Below, in pieces: positions 15,072 through 27,100 of a stretch of 64,000 nucleotides of DNA. Made by a program: the position numbers and the translations under genes. Positions within the stretch are counted from its first letter, which is position 1, and each line of letters opens with the position of its first letter. The stretch comes from Thermodesulfovibrionia bacterium (GTDB taxonomy: Bacteria; Nitrospirota; Thermodesulfovibrionia; UBA6902; BMS3Bbin08), in the NCBI GenBank assembly GCA_030694425.1, contig JAUXYI010000079.1, positions 61,430 through 125,429 on the forward strand, in the 5' to 3' direction. The notes beneath the pieces were generated by a model. It saw only the letters and a list, made by a program, of their open reading frames with translations. It was not told where the DNA came from and ran no database searches.

Positions 15072-16292
15072 TTACTTATCCGTAAGCGCTGCAAGACCTG
15101 GTAATTCCTTCCCTTCCAGGAGCTGAAGGGCTGCGCCGCCGCCTGTTGAAATAAATGACATGCTTTCAGAAACACCCGACCTGCTTACTGCAAGGTCTGT
15201 ATCGCCTCCGCCGACTATTGTGAGAGCATACGCATCAGCAACCGCATGTGCGACTGCGAAAGTCCCGCGAGAAAAGGCATCTACCTCAAATACCCCCATC
15301 GGGCCGTTCCACAATATGGTTTTTGCATTAGCTATTGCTGCTGTAAAGAGCTTAACTGAAGCGGGGCCAATGTCAAGAGCCTTCCAGTTGTTTGGTATTT
15401 CCTGCACAGGAACAATCTTGGTCTCAACGCCGTATTCAACGCTTTGTGCAATAACACAATCTACAGGAAGATAAAACTTTATCCCCTTTGAAATAAGTTT
15501 TTCCATTATATTTTTTGCAATGCCAATCATATCATCTTCAACAAGTGAGTCTCCAACAACATAGCCCATTGCCTTTAAAAAGGTATATGCCATGCCTCCG
15601 CCTATTATTACCTTATCAACCTTGTTTTCAATGTTGATAAGAACCCCTATTTTACCGGATACTTTTGCACCGCCTAAAATGGCAACAAAAGGTCTTACAG
15701 GGCTATCAACAGCGCCTTTAAGGTACTCTATCTCTCTCTGCAGGAGGAACCCCGCAGCGGCGGGGAGAAATTTTGTAATCCCGACTATAGAGGCATGCGT
15801 CCTGTGAGCAGCCCCAAAGGCATCGTTAATATAGTAATCTGCCAGCTTTGCCAGAGATTTACTGAATTCTTCATCATTTTCTTCTTCTTCTTTGTGAAAT
15901 CTTAAGTTTTCAAGCAATATGATATCCCCTTCGGACATCTTGCTTACTGCTTCCTCAACTTCCGGACCAATGCAATCAGGCAGAAAAATTACCTCTTTCT
16001 TAATCAGGCGCTGAAGCCTTTTTGCAACTGAGCCAATGCTGTAGCGTTTATCCACAGCGCCCTTGGGCCTTCCTAAATGCGAGGCTAATATTATCTTTGC
16101 ACCTTCATCAACTGCATAATTTATAGTCGGCAGCGTAGAGCGAATCCTTTTATCATCTGTAATATTAAGGTTCTCATCTAAAGGGACGTTAAAATCAACC
16201 CGTATAAAAAGACGTTTCCCTTTAATGTTCAAATCTCTTAGAGAAAGCTTGTTTAAAACCCCTTTGATAGGTATTGAATAATTATTCCCCAT
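15072..16292 (-). CDS. pgk: Phosphoglycerate kinase
   Basis: Glycolytic enzyme converting 1,3-bisphosphoglycerate and ADP to 3-phosphoglycerate and ATP; 406 residues. Conserved segments: RLFIRVDFNVPLDE, LASHLGRPKG, FGAAHRTHAS, the nucleotide-binding LWNGPMGVFE and GGGDTDLAV. The ATG at 16292 gives an N-terminus about 12-14 residues longer than the usual start just before KLSLRDLN; no ATG, GTG or TTG codon closer to it is in frame, so I keep this start. Five bases after the gap stop, so pgk and gap form an operon. Confidence 0.97.
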   Translation of the reverse strand: MGNNYSIPIKGVLNKLSLRDLNIKGKRLFIRVDFNVPLDENLNITDDKRIRSTLPTINYAVDEGAKIILASHLGRPKGAVDKRYSIGSVAKRLQRLIKKEVIFLPDCIGPEVEEAVSKMSEGDIILLENLRFHKEEEENDEEFSKSLAKLADYYINDAFGAAHRTHASIVGITKFLPAAAGFLLQREIEYLKGAVDSPVRPFVAILGGAKVSGKIGVLINIENKVDKVIIGGGMAYTFLKAMGYVVGDSLVEDDMIGIAKNIMEKLISKGIKFYLPVDCVIAQSVEYGVETKIVPVQEIPNNWKALDIGPASVKLFTAAIANAKTILWNGPMGVFEVDAFSRGTFAVAHAVADAYALTIVGGGDTDLAVSRSGVSESMSFISTGGGAALQLLEGKELPGLAALTDK

Positions 16293-16297
16293 AATTA

Positions 16298-17659
<1,362 letters not shown>

Positions 17660-18217
17660 TTATACTTCCATTAGTTCTTTTTCTTTATGAGAATTGATTT
17701 CGTCAGTCCTTTTTATATAGGAATCCGTTAGTTTTTGTATTTCTTCCAGCGTTTTTTTGGCGTCGTCTTCGCTCATCTTTTTTTCTTTTTCCAATTTTTT
17801 AACTTCATCATTGGAATCCCTACGAATGTTTCTTACAGCTATTTTTGCTTCCTCAACCCTTTTATGCACCTGCTTTATAATTTGTTTCCTTCGTTCTTCA
17901 GTAAGAGGAGGAATGGCTATTCTTATAATCTTCCCGTCATTAGAGGGATTCAAGCCGAGGTCGGATTTTAAAATCGCTTTTTCTATTTCCGCAATAATTT
18001 TTGGATCCCAGGGTTGTATTATAATCAAGCGGCTTTCCGGGACAGACATTGTTGCTACCTGATTAATCGGGGTTGGCGTCCCATAATAGTCAACTGTTAT
18101 CCCCTCAAAAATACCCAGTGATGCACGTCCGGTTCTGATGCCTGCAATGTCCTTTTTAAGCGATTCAATTGCCTTGTCCATCCTGTCTACAAGCTGTTTT
18201 CTTACTTCCCCCTGCAT
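17660..18217 (-). CDS. frr: Ribosome recycling factor
   Basis: 185 residues; with EF-G it splits the post-termination ribosome. All-helical arm domain with signatures [44 protein letters not shown] and [18 protein letters not shown]. Last gene of rpsB-tsf-pyrH-frr; 9 bases separate it from pyrH. Normal length. Confidence 0.98.
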   Translation of the reverse strand: MQGEVRKQLVDRMDKAIESLKKDIAGIRTGRASLGIFEGITVDYYGTPTPINQVATMSVPESRLIIIQPWDPKIIAEIEKAILKSDLGLNPSNDGKIIRIAIPPLTEERRKQIIKQVHKRVEEAKIAVRNIRRDSNDEVKKLEKEKKMSEDDAKKTLEEIQKLTDSYIKRTDEINSHKEKELMEV

Positions 18218-18226
18218 CTCTATATT

Positions 18227-19562
<1,336 letters not shown>

Positions 19563-19568
19563 GCTGTC

Positions 19569-19596
19569 AGCTCCTCTCCTCTATGAGTCATTGACC
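19569..19596 (-). repeat. TGACTC(A/G)TAGAG module at rpsB/tsf junction
   Basis: On the coding strand AATGACTCATAGAGGAGAGG supplies the rpsB stop (TAG) and the tsf ribosome site. A near-identical string occurs at 28433-28452 and 61467-61485, and a looser one at 60623-60640. Confidence 0.55.
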
Positions 19597-20342
19597 ATTT
19601 TTTCTTGCGCTATTTTTTCCTCTATAGCCTCTTTCTCAACAGATTCCTGAACAGTCTTATTAAAGATACTCCTGCCTTCAATAACTGCGTCAGCCATCTT
19701 AGACGTCAAAAGTTTTATTGCCCTTATTGCGTCATCATTGCCTGGTATAACATGATCTATTTCATCAGGGTCGCAATTAGTATCAACAATTGCTACTATT
19801 GGAATCGACAGTTTTCTGGCTTCGGCAACTGCTATTCTTTCTTTCTTGGGGTCAACGATAAAAATAACTCCGGGAATAGTTGACATCTCCTTTATTCCGC
19901 TGAGGTTTTTATCAAGGCGCATTCTCTCACCCTCAAATTTAGCCACCTCTTTTTTAGTCAGAAGATTATAGGTGCCGTCTTCCTTCATTCTTTCAATCTT
20001 TTTCAATTTTTCTATGCTGCGCCTAATCGTTGAAAAATTCGTAAGCACGCCTCCAAGCCAGCGTTGATTCACAAAATACGCCAGCGCTCTCTGCGCCTCT
20101 TCAGCAACTACATCCTGCGACTGTTTTTTTGTACCTATAAAAAGAACCATCTCGCCCTTACTGGCAACATCCTTAATAAAATTATAAGCGTCATCAAGCA
20201 TCTTAGTGGTTTTCTGAAGGTCAATTATATGGATGCCATTACGCTCTCCGAATATAAATCTCTTCATCTTCGGGTTCCATCTTTTTACCTGATGCCCGAA
20301 GTGAACTCCTGCTTCTAAAAGTTCTTTCATTGTTACTACCAT
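19581..20342 (-). CDS. rpsB: 30S ribosomal protein S2
   Basis: 253 residues. Signatures: [52 protein letters not shown] and [19 protein letters not shown]. Start at 20342 supported by AAGGAGGATTC. First gene of the translation operon; its upstream region (20343-20706) is shared with the divergent gene at 20707. Confidence 0.98.
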   Translation of the reverse strand: MVVTMKELLEAGVHFGHQVKRWNPKMKRFIFGERNGIHIIDLQKTTKMLDDAYNFIKDVASKGEMVLFIGTKKQSQDVVAEEAQRALAYFVNQRWLGGVLTNFSTIRRSIEKLKKIERMKEDGTYNLLTKKEVAKFEGERMRLDKNLSGIKEMSTIPGVIFIVDPKKERIAVAEARKLSIPIVAIVDTNCDPDEIDHVIPGNDDAIRAIKLLTSKMADAVIEGRSIFNKTVQESVEKEAIEEKIAQEKMVNDS

Positions 20343-20381
20343 GAATCCTCCTTAGTTTTTCCTCCGTCCTTTCTCTCCAAA

Positions 20382-20397
20382 TCCCGATAGTTCGGGA
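20382..20397. repeat. TCCCGA-TCGGGA palindrome
   Basis: TCCCGATAGTTCGGGA, a 6+4+6 inverted repeat in the rpsB leader. One of 11 dispersed copies in this window. Confidence 0.85.
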
Positions 20398-20494
20398 CAC
20401 TAATAGAGAGAAGATTAGGTGGACGTGTGTTTTAACCTGCAGGGAAGTAATATAATTTTCCAACTACCGGCAGTTATAGAGTATCACAGATAAG

Positions 20495-20514
20495 AAAATT
20501 ATTGCAATAATTTT
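20495..20514. promoter_or_regulatory. Perfect 20-bp AT-rich palindrome
   Basis: AAAATTATTG followed by its exact reverse complement CAATAATTTT, with no spacer. It lies 150 bp upstream of rpsB and 155 bp upstream of the sigma-54 promoter at 20669, so it could be an activator site for that promoter or an operator for the translation operon. Too AT-rich for a good terminator. Confidence 0.5.
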
Positions 20515-20668
20515 TTAATAAAGGTAGAATACGCTCATTACCATGGAATAATTAAAGGTATCTATAAAAACATTTTCCCAGATACGATATGTGTCGGTAT
20601 TTCTTACATAATGATTTTTTTCATATATCATATTAAATAATTTCTTTTAAAATTAGGGTGTTAAAAAC

Positions 20669-20684
20669 TGGCATGGGATTTGCT
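20669..20684 (+). promoter_or_regulatory. Sigma-54 promoter (-24/-12)
   Basis: TGGCATGGGATTTGCT matches the -24 GG and -12 GC of the sigma-54 consensus with correct spacing, 23 bases before the ATG at 20707. AGTTAAAAGGGA follows as a ribosome site. Confidence 0.88.
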
Positions 20685-20706
20685 TCTAAGTTAAAAGGGA
20701 AAGACA

Positions 20707-21138
20707 ATGCTCGAAAGTAAAAAAAGACTCGGTGTTATGCTCGTAGAAGCAGGAGTTATAAATGATATGCAGCGAGGCGCCGCTCTGGGAGAGCAAAAAC
20801 GGTGGGGCGGAAAACTCGCCTCTTTACTCATATTTATGGGCTTTGCTGATGAAAGAACAGTTGCTGCTGTTCTTGAGAAACAGCTCGGGCAAAAATGCAT
20901 TGCCCTCAAAGATAAAGAAATCTCATCAAACATTCTTTCCATGGTAAAACCCAGCATAGCCAAAAAATACAACATAATACCTATTGATTTTGATAAGAGA
21001 ACCCTCTCTGTAGCTATATCAAACCCTAATGACCTAAGAGCACTTGATGACCTTACCTTTGCTCTCGGCATAAAAGTCAAGCCTGTTCTTGCCCTTGAAT
21101 ACGGAATAAAAAACGCCTTAGGCAGATACTACGCCTAA
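20707..21138 (+). CDS. Stand-alone MshEN/GspE N-terminal-type (c-di-GMP-binding-like) protein
   Basis: 143 residues. The whole protein corresponds to the N-terminal domain of type II secretion/type IV pilus ATPases (GspE/PilB/MshE). The c-di-GMP-binding MshEN pattern RLGxxL-AG-Q-ALxxQ is visible as RLGVMLVEAGVINDMQRGAA (then LGEQ) at 7-31, with a looser second copy (KLASLLIFMG ... AVLEKQLG). The second half (YNIIPIDFDKRTLSVAISNP) is the alpha/beta part of the same domain. There is no ATPase. It may act as a soluble c-di-GMP sensor for motility or surface attachment. Expressed from a sigma-54 promoter, so controlled by one of the NtrC-type regulators. Monocistronic. Confidence 0.85.
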   Translation: MLESKKRLGVMLVEAGVINDMQRGAALGEQKRWGGKLASLLIFMGFADERTVAAVLEKQLGQKCIALKDKEISSNILSMVKPSIAKKYNIIPIDFDKRTLSVAISNPNDLRALDDLTFALGIKVKPVLALEYGIKNALGRYYA

Positions 21139-21220
21139 AAACGACTCAAGCTCCTGAGCTTTCAAGATACAGAAATAACTCTTTCATTTCCTTAAAGTCC
21201 TATAAATTTCTCTACGAGTC

Positions 21221-21238
21221 TCCCGATATGTATCGGGA
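21221..21238. repeat. TCCCGA-TCGGGA palindrome
   Basis: TCCCGATATGTATCGGGA in the gap after the MshEN gene. A perfect inverted repeat; it could double as a weak terminator but no T-run follows. Confidence 0.8.
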
Positions 21239-21391
21239 CATTATTGTAAATCTACATCATGCACCAATATGCAGTATTTATACAAATAATATACCTAAAA
21301 TATACAAATAATGCTTGACATATATCACTTTTTATGGTAGTAATATGCATGTAATGGCAAAATTGAAAAAATAGTGTGAAGGGAGGCAATA

Positions 21392-21520
21392 ATGGTCCTG
21401 TTTTTAATAGGATTCTTAATCGGCGGTTTTCTCGGCATACTACTTATGGCGATTCTTGCTGTTAGTAAAAGAGAAGATGAGCTGATGGAGAATCTTGTTA
21501 GAAAAAATCTGATTACCTAA
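21392..21520 (+). CDS. Tiny one-helix membrane protein
   Basis: 42 residues: MVLFLIGFLIGGFLGILLMA, then ILAVSKREDELMENLVRKNLIT. One hydrophobic helix with GxxxG-like spacing and a charged cytoplasmic tail, preceded by a strong GGGAGG. It resembles the DUF3789-type short membrane proteins of phages and accessory DNA. A TTGACA box lies at 21315 but the matching -10 is weak. Function unknown. Confidence 0.7.
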   Translation: MVLFLIGFLIGGFLGILLMAILAVSKREDELMENLVRKNLIT

Positions 21521-21564
21521 GACCGAAACACTGACAACTCAGCGCTGATTTTGCTCTGACATTA

Positions 21565-21580
21565 TCCCGACTATTCGGGA
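21565..21580. repeat. TCCCGA-TCGGGA palindrome
   Basis: TCCCGACTATTCGGGA, in the gap upstream of the small HTH gene at 21681. Confidence 0.8.
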
Positions 21581-21680
21581 CCGTTATCTCTTTTGCGCGA
21601 GTAAATCCTCTTTTAACCTATAACCACTGTCAGGGCAAAAAAGAGAATCAGAGCTTAAAGGATTCGAAGATATTTATTAA

Positions 21681-21887
21681 ATGGCAAAACAAATAGGAGA
21701 CATAAAATTATATTCTGTTAGAGACCTGAATAAAGACCTGGGTGTCAATGAACGAACGCTTAGAAACTGGTTTAATAAAAGAAAACTTAATGGTGTCAAA
21801 ATAGGAATAGAATGGCATATCACAGAGGAAAATCTCAAAAAGTTTCTCAATGCAGAAGATGCTGGAAAGACAAAAGATTTGGAATGA
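21681..21887 (+). CDS. Small helix-turn-helix (excisionase/MerR-like) DNA-binding protein
   Basis: 68 residues. YSVRDLNKDLGVNERTLRNW followed by FNKRKLNGVKIGIEWHITEE is a winged helix-turn-helix of the MerR/excisionase (HTH_17) type, with the usual ending LKKFLNAED. Such proteins act as recombination directionality factors or small repressors. No integrase is nearby, but the gene is only ~110 bp from a tRNA-derived att-like repeat (21995), so it may be a leftover of an integrative element. No clear ribosome site. Confidence 0.75.
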   Translation: MAKQIGDIKLYSVRDLNKDLGVNERTLRNWFNKRKLNGVKIGIEWHITEENLKKFLNAEDAGKTKDLE

Positions 21888-21957
21888 CAAAGTATAGAAT
21901 CGCTCAACTTAGGTTATAAGTAAAATCCGTTAGAAAATCCCGCCATTTTCAATAAAA

Positions 21958-21985
21958 AAGGACTCACGGCAAACCGTAAGTCCTT
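21958..21985 (-). terminator. Hairpin terminator beside the tRNA fragment
   Basis: AAGGACTCACGG-CAAA-CCGTAAGTCCTT with one mismatch. On the minus strand it is followed by TTTTTT, as expected just downstream of a tRNA gene. It sits 9 bases from the displaced tRNA 3' half and presumably was that tRNA's original terminator. Confidence 0.8.
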
Positions 21986-21994
21986 GATTTGTAT

Positions 21995-22033
21995 TGGTAG
22001 CGGGGAGAGGATTTGAACCTCTGACCTTCGGGT
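21995..22033 (-). pseudogene. Displaced 3' half of initiator tRNA (att-like repeat)
   Basis: 39 bases identical to the 3' half of the tRNA-fMet at 22787 (anticodon-stem 3' strand, variable loop, T arm, acceptor 3' strand and CCA). The 5' half is missing. With its own terminator alongside, this looks like an attachment-site remnant: an element entered the tRNA gene, restored an intact copy at one end and displaced the old 3' half to the other. Confidence 0.8.
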
Positions 22034-22058
22034 GGGGAAAATATATCTGACAATATTA

Positions 22059-22418
22059 TTAATTCTTTTTAAGATTTTTTGCTCTATTTTTAAGCTCAGA
22101 TATAAGGTTTTTTAAAAACTTATTTTCATGCTCATCCATTTGGATAAATTTTATATTTACTTCATAGATAGGAACAGCAGCATCATTTACACTCTGTGTT
22201 TCCCTTAGAAAAGAACTGACTACCTCAGCTGTCGGCTTTATCTTTTCATTATTACCAGAAACCATCTCTATTCTATAAAGGCTGTTAGTCATAAGCCGCT
22301 CTGATGTTAGCAAACGCATTTCACTAACACTCAATATTTTTATTCTAAATTGTTTTCTTAAGATAAGGGTTACTAATTTTTTGCCATTTACTAAACATTC
22401 AGCCGCATCGTTTATCAT
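22059..22418 (-). CDS. PilZ-like domain protein (degenerate)
   Basis: 119 residues, basic at the C-terminus. RKQFRIKIL (an RxxxR), EMRLLTSERLMTNSLYRIEM, AEVVSSFLRE and YEVNIKFIQMDEHENKFLKN follow the strand order of PilZ domains, which bind c-di-GMP, but the second motif D/N-x-S-x-x-G is not present, so binding is doubtful. It lies entirely between the two tRNA-fMet repeats and is the only gene there. A CRP/HcpR-type palindrome sits ~125 bp upstream. Could be cargo of a decayed element. No adjacent operon partner. Confidence 0.6.
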   Translation of the reverse strand: MINDAAECLVNGKKLVTLILRKQFRIKILSVSEMRLLTSERLMTNSLYRIEMVSGNNEKIKPTAEVVSSFLRETQSVNDAAVPIYEVNIKFIQMDEHENKFLKNLISELKNRAKNLKKN

Positions 22419-22542
22419 CTATTTCCCCATTAGTAACGATATATATTTATTTGCTCTTGATATCTCCAATTCTTACCTTCACATTTAGTTTCAGAAGCCA
22501 AACGTACATAACAAAATAATAACTTACAAATAGAGGAAATTA

Positions 22543-22560
22543 TTGTGATGCAAATCACAA
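22543..22560. promoter_or_regulatory. CRP/FNR-family operator (HcpR-like)
   Basis: TTGTGATGCAAATCACAA: TTGTGA-N6-TCACAA, perfect in the half-sites, matching CRP (TGTGA-N6-TCACA) and the HcpR sites known from sulfate-reducing bacteria. Upstream of the PilZ-like gene on the minus strand. Confidence 0.75.
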
Positions 22561-22736
22561 AATGTAAGAGGATATTGAGAAGATAAATTTTTAGTTACAG
22601 AAAAAATTTGCGCCGAAGATTACACCCACTATGTAGATTATCAATCCTTAAACAATAATCTATCAACATCCATATTTGAATAGTTATGCAAATATCAGAC
22701 TAACAATTACGTAAGGAATCATTTAATTAAATATAA

Positions 22737-22774
22737 AGCCCATTTCGTCTCAATTTATAGAGACTCAATGGGCT
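22737..22774 (-). terminator. Terminator of tRNA-fMet
   Basis: AGCCCATT / AATGGGCT outer stem with GTCTC / GAGAC inside, followed on the minus strand by a T-rich run. 13 bases from the tRNA 3' end. Confidence 0.85.
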
Positions 22775-22786
22775 GTGCATTTTATT

Positions 22787-22863
<77 letters not shown>

Positions 22864-22948
22864 ATCCATTATTACATTACTGTAAAACTGTCTTAAAAGT
22901 CAACCCGGGACCAAATCTCCCTGTAATCAAATTTAATCACAAAGTTTT

Positions 22949-24124
22949 TTAATTAATTATTACAAACGACTGGATACCTTCTTTTTGCCGAATGACTCTG
23001 GAAAGGTTCAATGCCTCGTTTTTATTCTTAAACTTCCCCACCAAAACCCTGTAAACAGATCTATTGTCAGCCCTTAACTCTTTTATAACAAACACTTCGT
23101 AACCTTTCTTTTCTAATTTATCAACAAACAAAACAGCATTTTTTTCATTTTCATAAACACTTACTTGAACTGAATAACCTGTCTTCTTAAAAAATTCTGA
23201 TTTTTTAGGGGGTATTTTTTTCTTTCCCTGTACTATGTTAGTCGTATCTGTCTCTGCGGCAGGGGCGACCGACTCTTCCGGTCTATCAATAACTACCGAA
23301 GGAAAAACCTTTTTTGTCTCTATCTTATCTGCTGGAAGTGTTTCTGCGGTTATATCTTTTTGAACAGACTTTTTTTCTCCAGGGGTTTCTTCTAAAAAAG
23401 CGCTTATGAGTTTTTCGCCTGTATCTGTAAAAAACAATACCGCCACGCTAAATCCAGCAAAGATTAATAAAGCCGCATAAATCGGAAGACGTTTTTTGAC
23501 AAGACTCTTTTTTATTCCCCTATAAGATTCATAGTCCCCTTTAAACAAATCCTTATCTACCTCTTTATCAGCATAATTCTTTTTTTGTTCAACCGTCTCA
23601 TCCTCCAATAATTCACTCGGGGCTTTAATTGATTCCGCTTTGGTTGCCTCCAGAACATTTGATTGTTCATCAAGGGGAAACATTCTAACTTCTTTTTCAA
23701 CAAGAGGCTCGCGAGGTATTGCGTACCTCGCAGATGATACGGCACCTCTACCCAAAACATCCATGGTTTTAGAAACAAGCTCATCGGTATTTAAAGGTTT
23801 TACAAGAACATCAACAACTCCCAAGGTTGCGGCATACCGGGGATCCAGTTCGCCAGGGTAAGAAATCAACATAATAACTGGTACTTCTTTTAAATTTTTA
23901 ATAGAGTGAATTGATTTGCAGACCCTTACACCCTCAGAGCCAAATGAAAGAAAACTTATAAAAATAAGGTCGGGGTCTATTTGCTTAGCCTTCTCAACAG
24001 CATTTTCTGGGTCTGAGATAATAATCACTTCCAGGCCTTTTGCTTCAAGTTCCCGCAAAATTAGTTTGCACGTACCATGGTCATCATCTATTACAATTAC
24101 TTTTTCTTCTTGCCTTTCACTCAT
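22949..24124 (-). CDS. Pseudo-receiver / transmembrane / SPOR-domain fusion protein
   Basis: 391 residues. N-terminal CheY-like receiver (about 7-125: VIVIDDDHGTCKL, Lys109 in VLVKPL), but the phosphoacceptor position reads FISFLSF, with Ser57 instead of Asp, so it is probably not phosphorylated normally. A linker is followed by a basic stretch and TM helix (LPIYAALLIFAGFSVAVLFF, 213-232), a periplasmic Lys/Pro-rich linker and a C-terminal SPOR domain (315-391: YSVQVSVYENEKNA, VYRVLVGKFKNKNEA), which binds denuded peptidoglycan at division sites. A cytoplasmic pseudo-receiver joined across the membrane to a SPOR domain is unusual. Stands between the tRNA and the molybdoenzyme, same strand; 60-bp gap to the latter. 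Confidence 0.9.
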   Translation of the reverse strand: MSERQEEKVIVIDDDHGTCKLILRELEAKGLEVIIISDPENAVEKAKQIDPDLIFISFLSFGSEGVRVCKSIHSIKNLKEVPVIMLISYPGELDPRYAATLGVVDVLVKPLNTDELVSKTMDVLGRGAVSSARYAIPREPLVEKEVRMFPLDEQSNVLEATKAESIKAPSELLEDETVEQKKNYADKEVDKDLFKGDYESYRGIKKSLVKKRLPIYAALLIFAGFSVAVLFFTDTGEKLISAFLEETPGEKKSVQKDITAETLPADKIETKKVFPSVVIDRPEESVAPAAETDTTNIVQGKKKIPPKKSEFFKKTGYSVQVSVYENEKNAVLFVDKLEKKGYEVFVIKELRADNRSVYRVLVGKFKNKNEALNLSRVIRQKEGIQSFVIIN

Positions 24125-24188
24125 AAAATTTATTGAAAATTTATCTTCTTAATTATACAGGATAAGAGATAAATATTTTCTTAGCCTT

Positions 24189-27100
24189 TCATTCTTTTAT
24201 TACTTTTACCATTATATCCCCAAACCCTGGCATTCCGCTGAAACTGGAGATATTTGAAGGATCAAAGAGCTCATTAATATTTGGAGTATATTCTGCTATG
24301 CTATTCATAAACCCGATTCCAGAGGCATTTTGACCTCCGGGACCAAAGGCGGTTTTGATAACACCAGGCATCACTTCTTCTGTTAAAAATGCTTTACCTT
24401 TAATAGATTTTTTTAATGGGTTTTCCAGAATTACAATGTCCCCGGTTTTTATACCAAGCTTTTCTGCCTCATTCTCGTTAAATGCAAAAACAGGGATTGA
24501 GATGCTCCCCGCATTAAAAGATACCTCTTCATTATCAGGAAAACTGTATTTGTTAGGAATGTCTTTGAGTTCGGGCATGGTGTATTTAAAATCATTGTTT
24601 AATGGCTGCATGCACTCTGTTTTTGTTTCTGCAAGATACGAACAGATTGTTGTCATTGTCATTGCATAATGAACCCTTCCGCTTATTAATTGAAACGGAT
24701 ACTTCTTGCTGATATCCTTATAAGAAAGATTTTTTGGATTCCATTTACACTCTGACCAGTAAAAAGTAATTGGAAAATCTGTTCTAAATTTTTTATTAAT
24801 ATTTTCAAGATAACTGAATTTAAATTCAAACTTTTTTGAGTTAGTTTTTGGATATATGCCAGATGGAGAGCCGCCTGATTTTTTATACCTGTAATAACTT
24901 GCAGGCCATATTGCCACGCCGTGATGTTTTCTTAACCAGTCAACCGTAAGGTATTCTCCCTGTTTTATCACTTTTTCATCCAATATTGCTGTTGGATTAT
25001 CCGGTGTTCCTATTATCAAAGCGCCCTCTGGAAACTCAGGATATGGAAGAGGTTTGCCGATATTGTAAAATCCTGGGGCTTCACTCAGTATCTCATTTAT
25101 AAAATCTTCCTCATTTTTATATCTTTTATTAAAATCCTCTGTCTTGATGTCTGAATCGCCATTTTTTATAAGCGCATCAGACAGAGCAATCATAATCTCA
25201 AAAGGTGTTTTAGATTCATAAAGAGGCTTTATAACCTGATCCCTGATGGCTACTTCAGGGCTCATTGTATAGACATCGCTCAACCCCATTCTTTCAAGAA
25301 AACCTGCTTCAGGAAGCACGATGTCTGCATATTTGCCTGTCACGGTTATATGTGTATCTATGAATACGATTAATTCTAATTTGTACTCCGAAAATACTCC
25401 TAAATACCCCTCACCCTTGCCCTCTCCCACAAGGGGAGAGGGGACTTCATCTTTTATCTCCCCTCCCTTGACAGGAGAGGATGTAGGGGAGAGTGAGAGG
25501 GGATTATTTTTATTGTTATTCTTGTATTTCATAGTTAATGCATCTATCCAGTCAGATGTATTGCCTGCGGTTACAACAGGATTTCCTGCCCTTGTTATAA
25601 AGGCCCTGACAGGATAGTTATAGCCTTTAAACGATCCGTATTTTAATTTTATTCCCTGCCTTATTTTCTCGGGCAAATCAGACAACACGCCTTTCACTGT
25701 AGAAGGATAATCTCCGTAGGTGTCTTTGTTAAGCTCTGAAATTTTTCCTGAAACATCATTCCCGTTTATTTTTCTGATGACCATTTTTTCAAGAAATTCT
25801 TTCCCTATTGTCTTATTCCCCTTTTTTACCTTTTGAGATTCTATGAATACAAGCCCGCCAGGGTTATCTATATTGCCTGTTAAAAGACAGAGCGCTGTCA
25901 TGAGTATTGACGTAACATCTCCATCTGTATGATGAGATGCACCGTGCATTCCGATTTCAATTGCTGCCGGTTTTGTAATCCCGAACAAGTGCGATACTTT
26001 TTTTATGTCATTTATGGAGATACCTGTTTTTTCTTCTGCCCACTCAGGCGTAAAAAAGAATAGATTATTAGATGGGTCTTTTCTTTCTGTGTACGAGAGG
26101 AATGCCTCTTTAAATTCTTTCCAGCCTGTTGTGTATTTTTCAAGAAAATCATGGTCAATATATTTTGTCGAAGCGACTCTCCGCGAAGACTCGTTCCGAG
26201 CTGAAGGATTATCAGGCGAGTCATTTTTAATAATGTAATAAAGCATTGCTGCAAGCAGCGCTGCATCTGTTCCCGGTCTTATCGGGAGCCATATATCTGC
26301 ATGGGCAGCGGAATTTGTATAAGCAGGGTCAGCTACAATATACATACATCCATTTTCATTTTTTGCCCCGACAATGCCATATGACATATAGTTAAATCTT
26401 GTTGCAACAAAAGGATTAACTCCTATGTTTAAAACAAGTCTTGCATCATGCCTGGTTTTAAGATATGCCTCTCCTGAATCATTTCTCATAAGAACAGGCC
26501 TTTGGATATCAGGAAGAGGTCTCTCATCTCCCATCATAATGCCCTGCCCCCATCTGCGGTTAGAGTCGCAGATACTGCCGTGGTGATAAATATTAGGGGT
26601 GCCAAATGCGTGGAACAGCCTGTAATAAGCCTCTCTGTCGGTAACATCACCTAAATCAAGAAATACTGCCTCGGGACCGAATTCTTTTTTGATTTTTAAT
26701 AACTTTTTTGCAATGTACTGAGCAGCCTCATCCCACGTAATGGGCTTCCATTTATCTTCGCCTCGTTGTCCTGTTCTCATCAAAGGCGTCTTAATCCTGT
26801 GAGGTGAATATGTTAACTGAAGCCCTGAGGCGCCCTTTGCACAGAATGCGCCGTTATTTATCAGTGTATGGGAATTCCCGTATATTTTTTTTGCAATGCC
26901 GTTTTCTACAAGCACCGAAATGCCGCATTCAGAAGGACACATGACATCAGAGGTATAGATTAATACACCCTCCCCCTCACCCCCTCCCATCAAGGGAGGG
27001 GGGAATTTAAAGACATCCTCCTCACCTTGGTGGAAAGGTCTTTTACCATCTACCCTCTCCCCTTGCGGGAGAGGGTCAGGGTGAGGGGAGGCACTGGTTA

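Larger units (their letters stand above)
22419..22786. other. Intergenic region with regulator site and tRNA terminator
   Basis: No gene found. It carries the CRP/FNR-family palindrome at 22543 and the tRNA terminator at 22737; the rest is AT-rich without recognisable structure. Confidence 0.7.

Noticed and set aside
20239..20463. 74-codon minus-strand frame upstream of rpsB
   Set aside because: It overlaps the rpsB start in another frame, includes repeat DNA, and has no family resemblance.
25321..25617. 98-codon plus-strand frame containing PSPLPSPTRGEG
   Set aside because: Antisense to the molybdoenzyme; it merely reads the palindromic repeat on the other strand.
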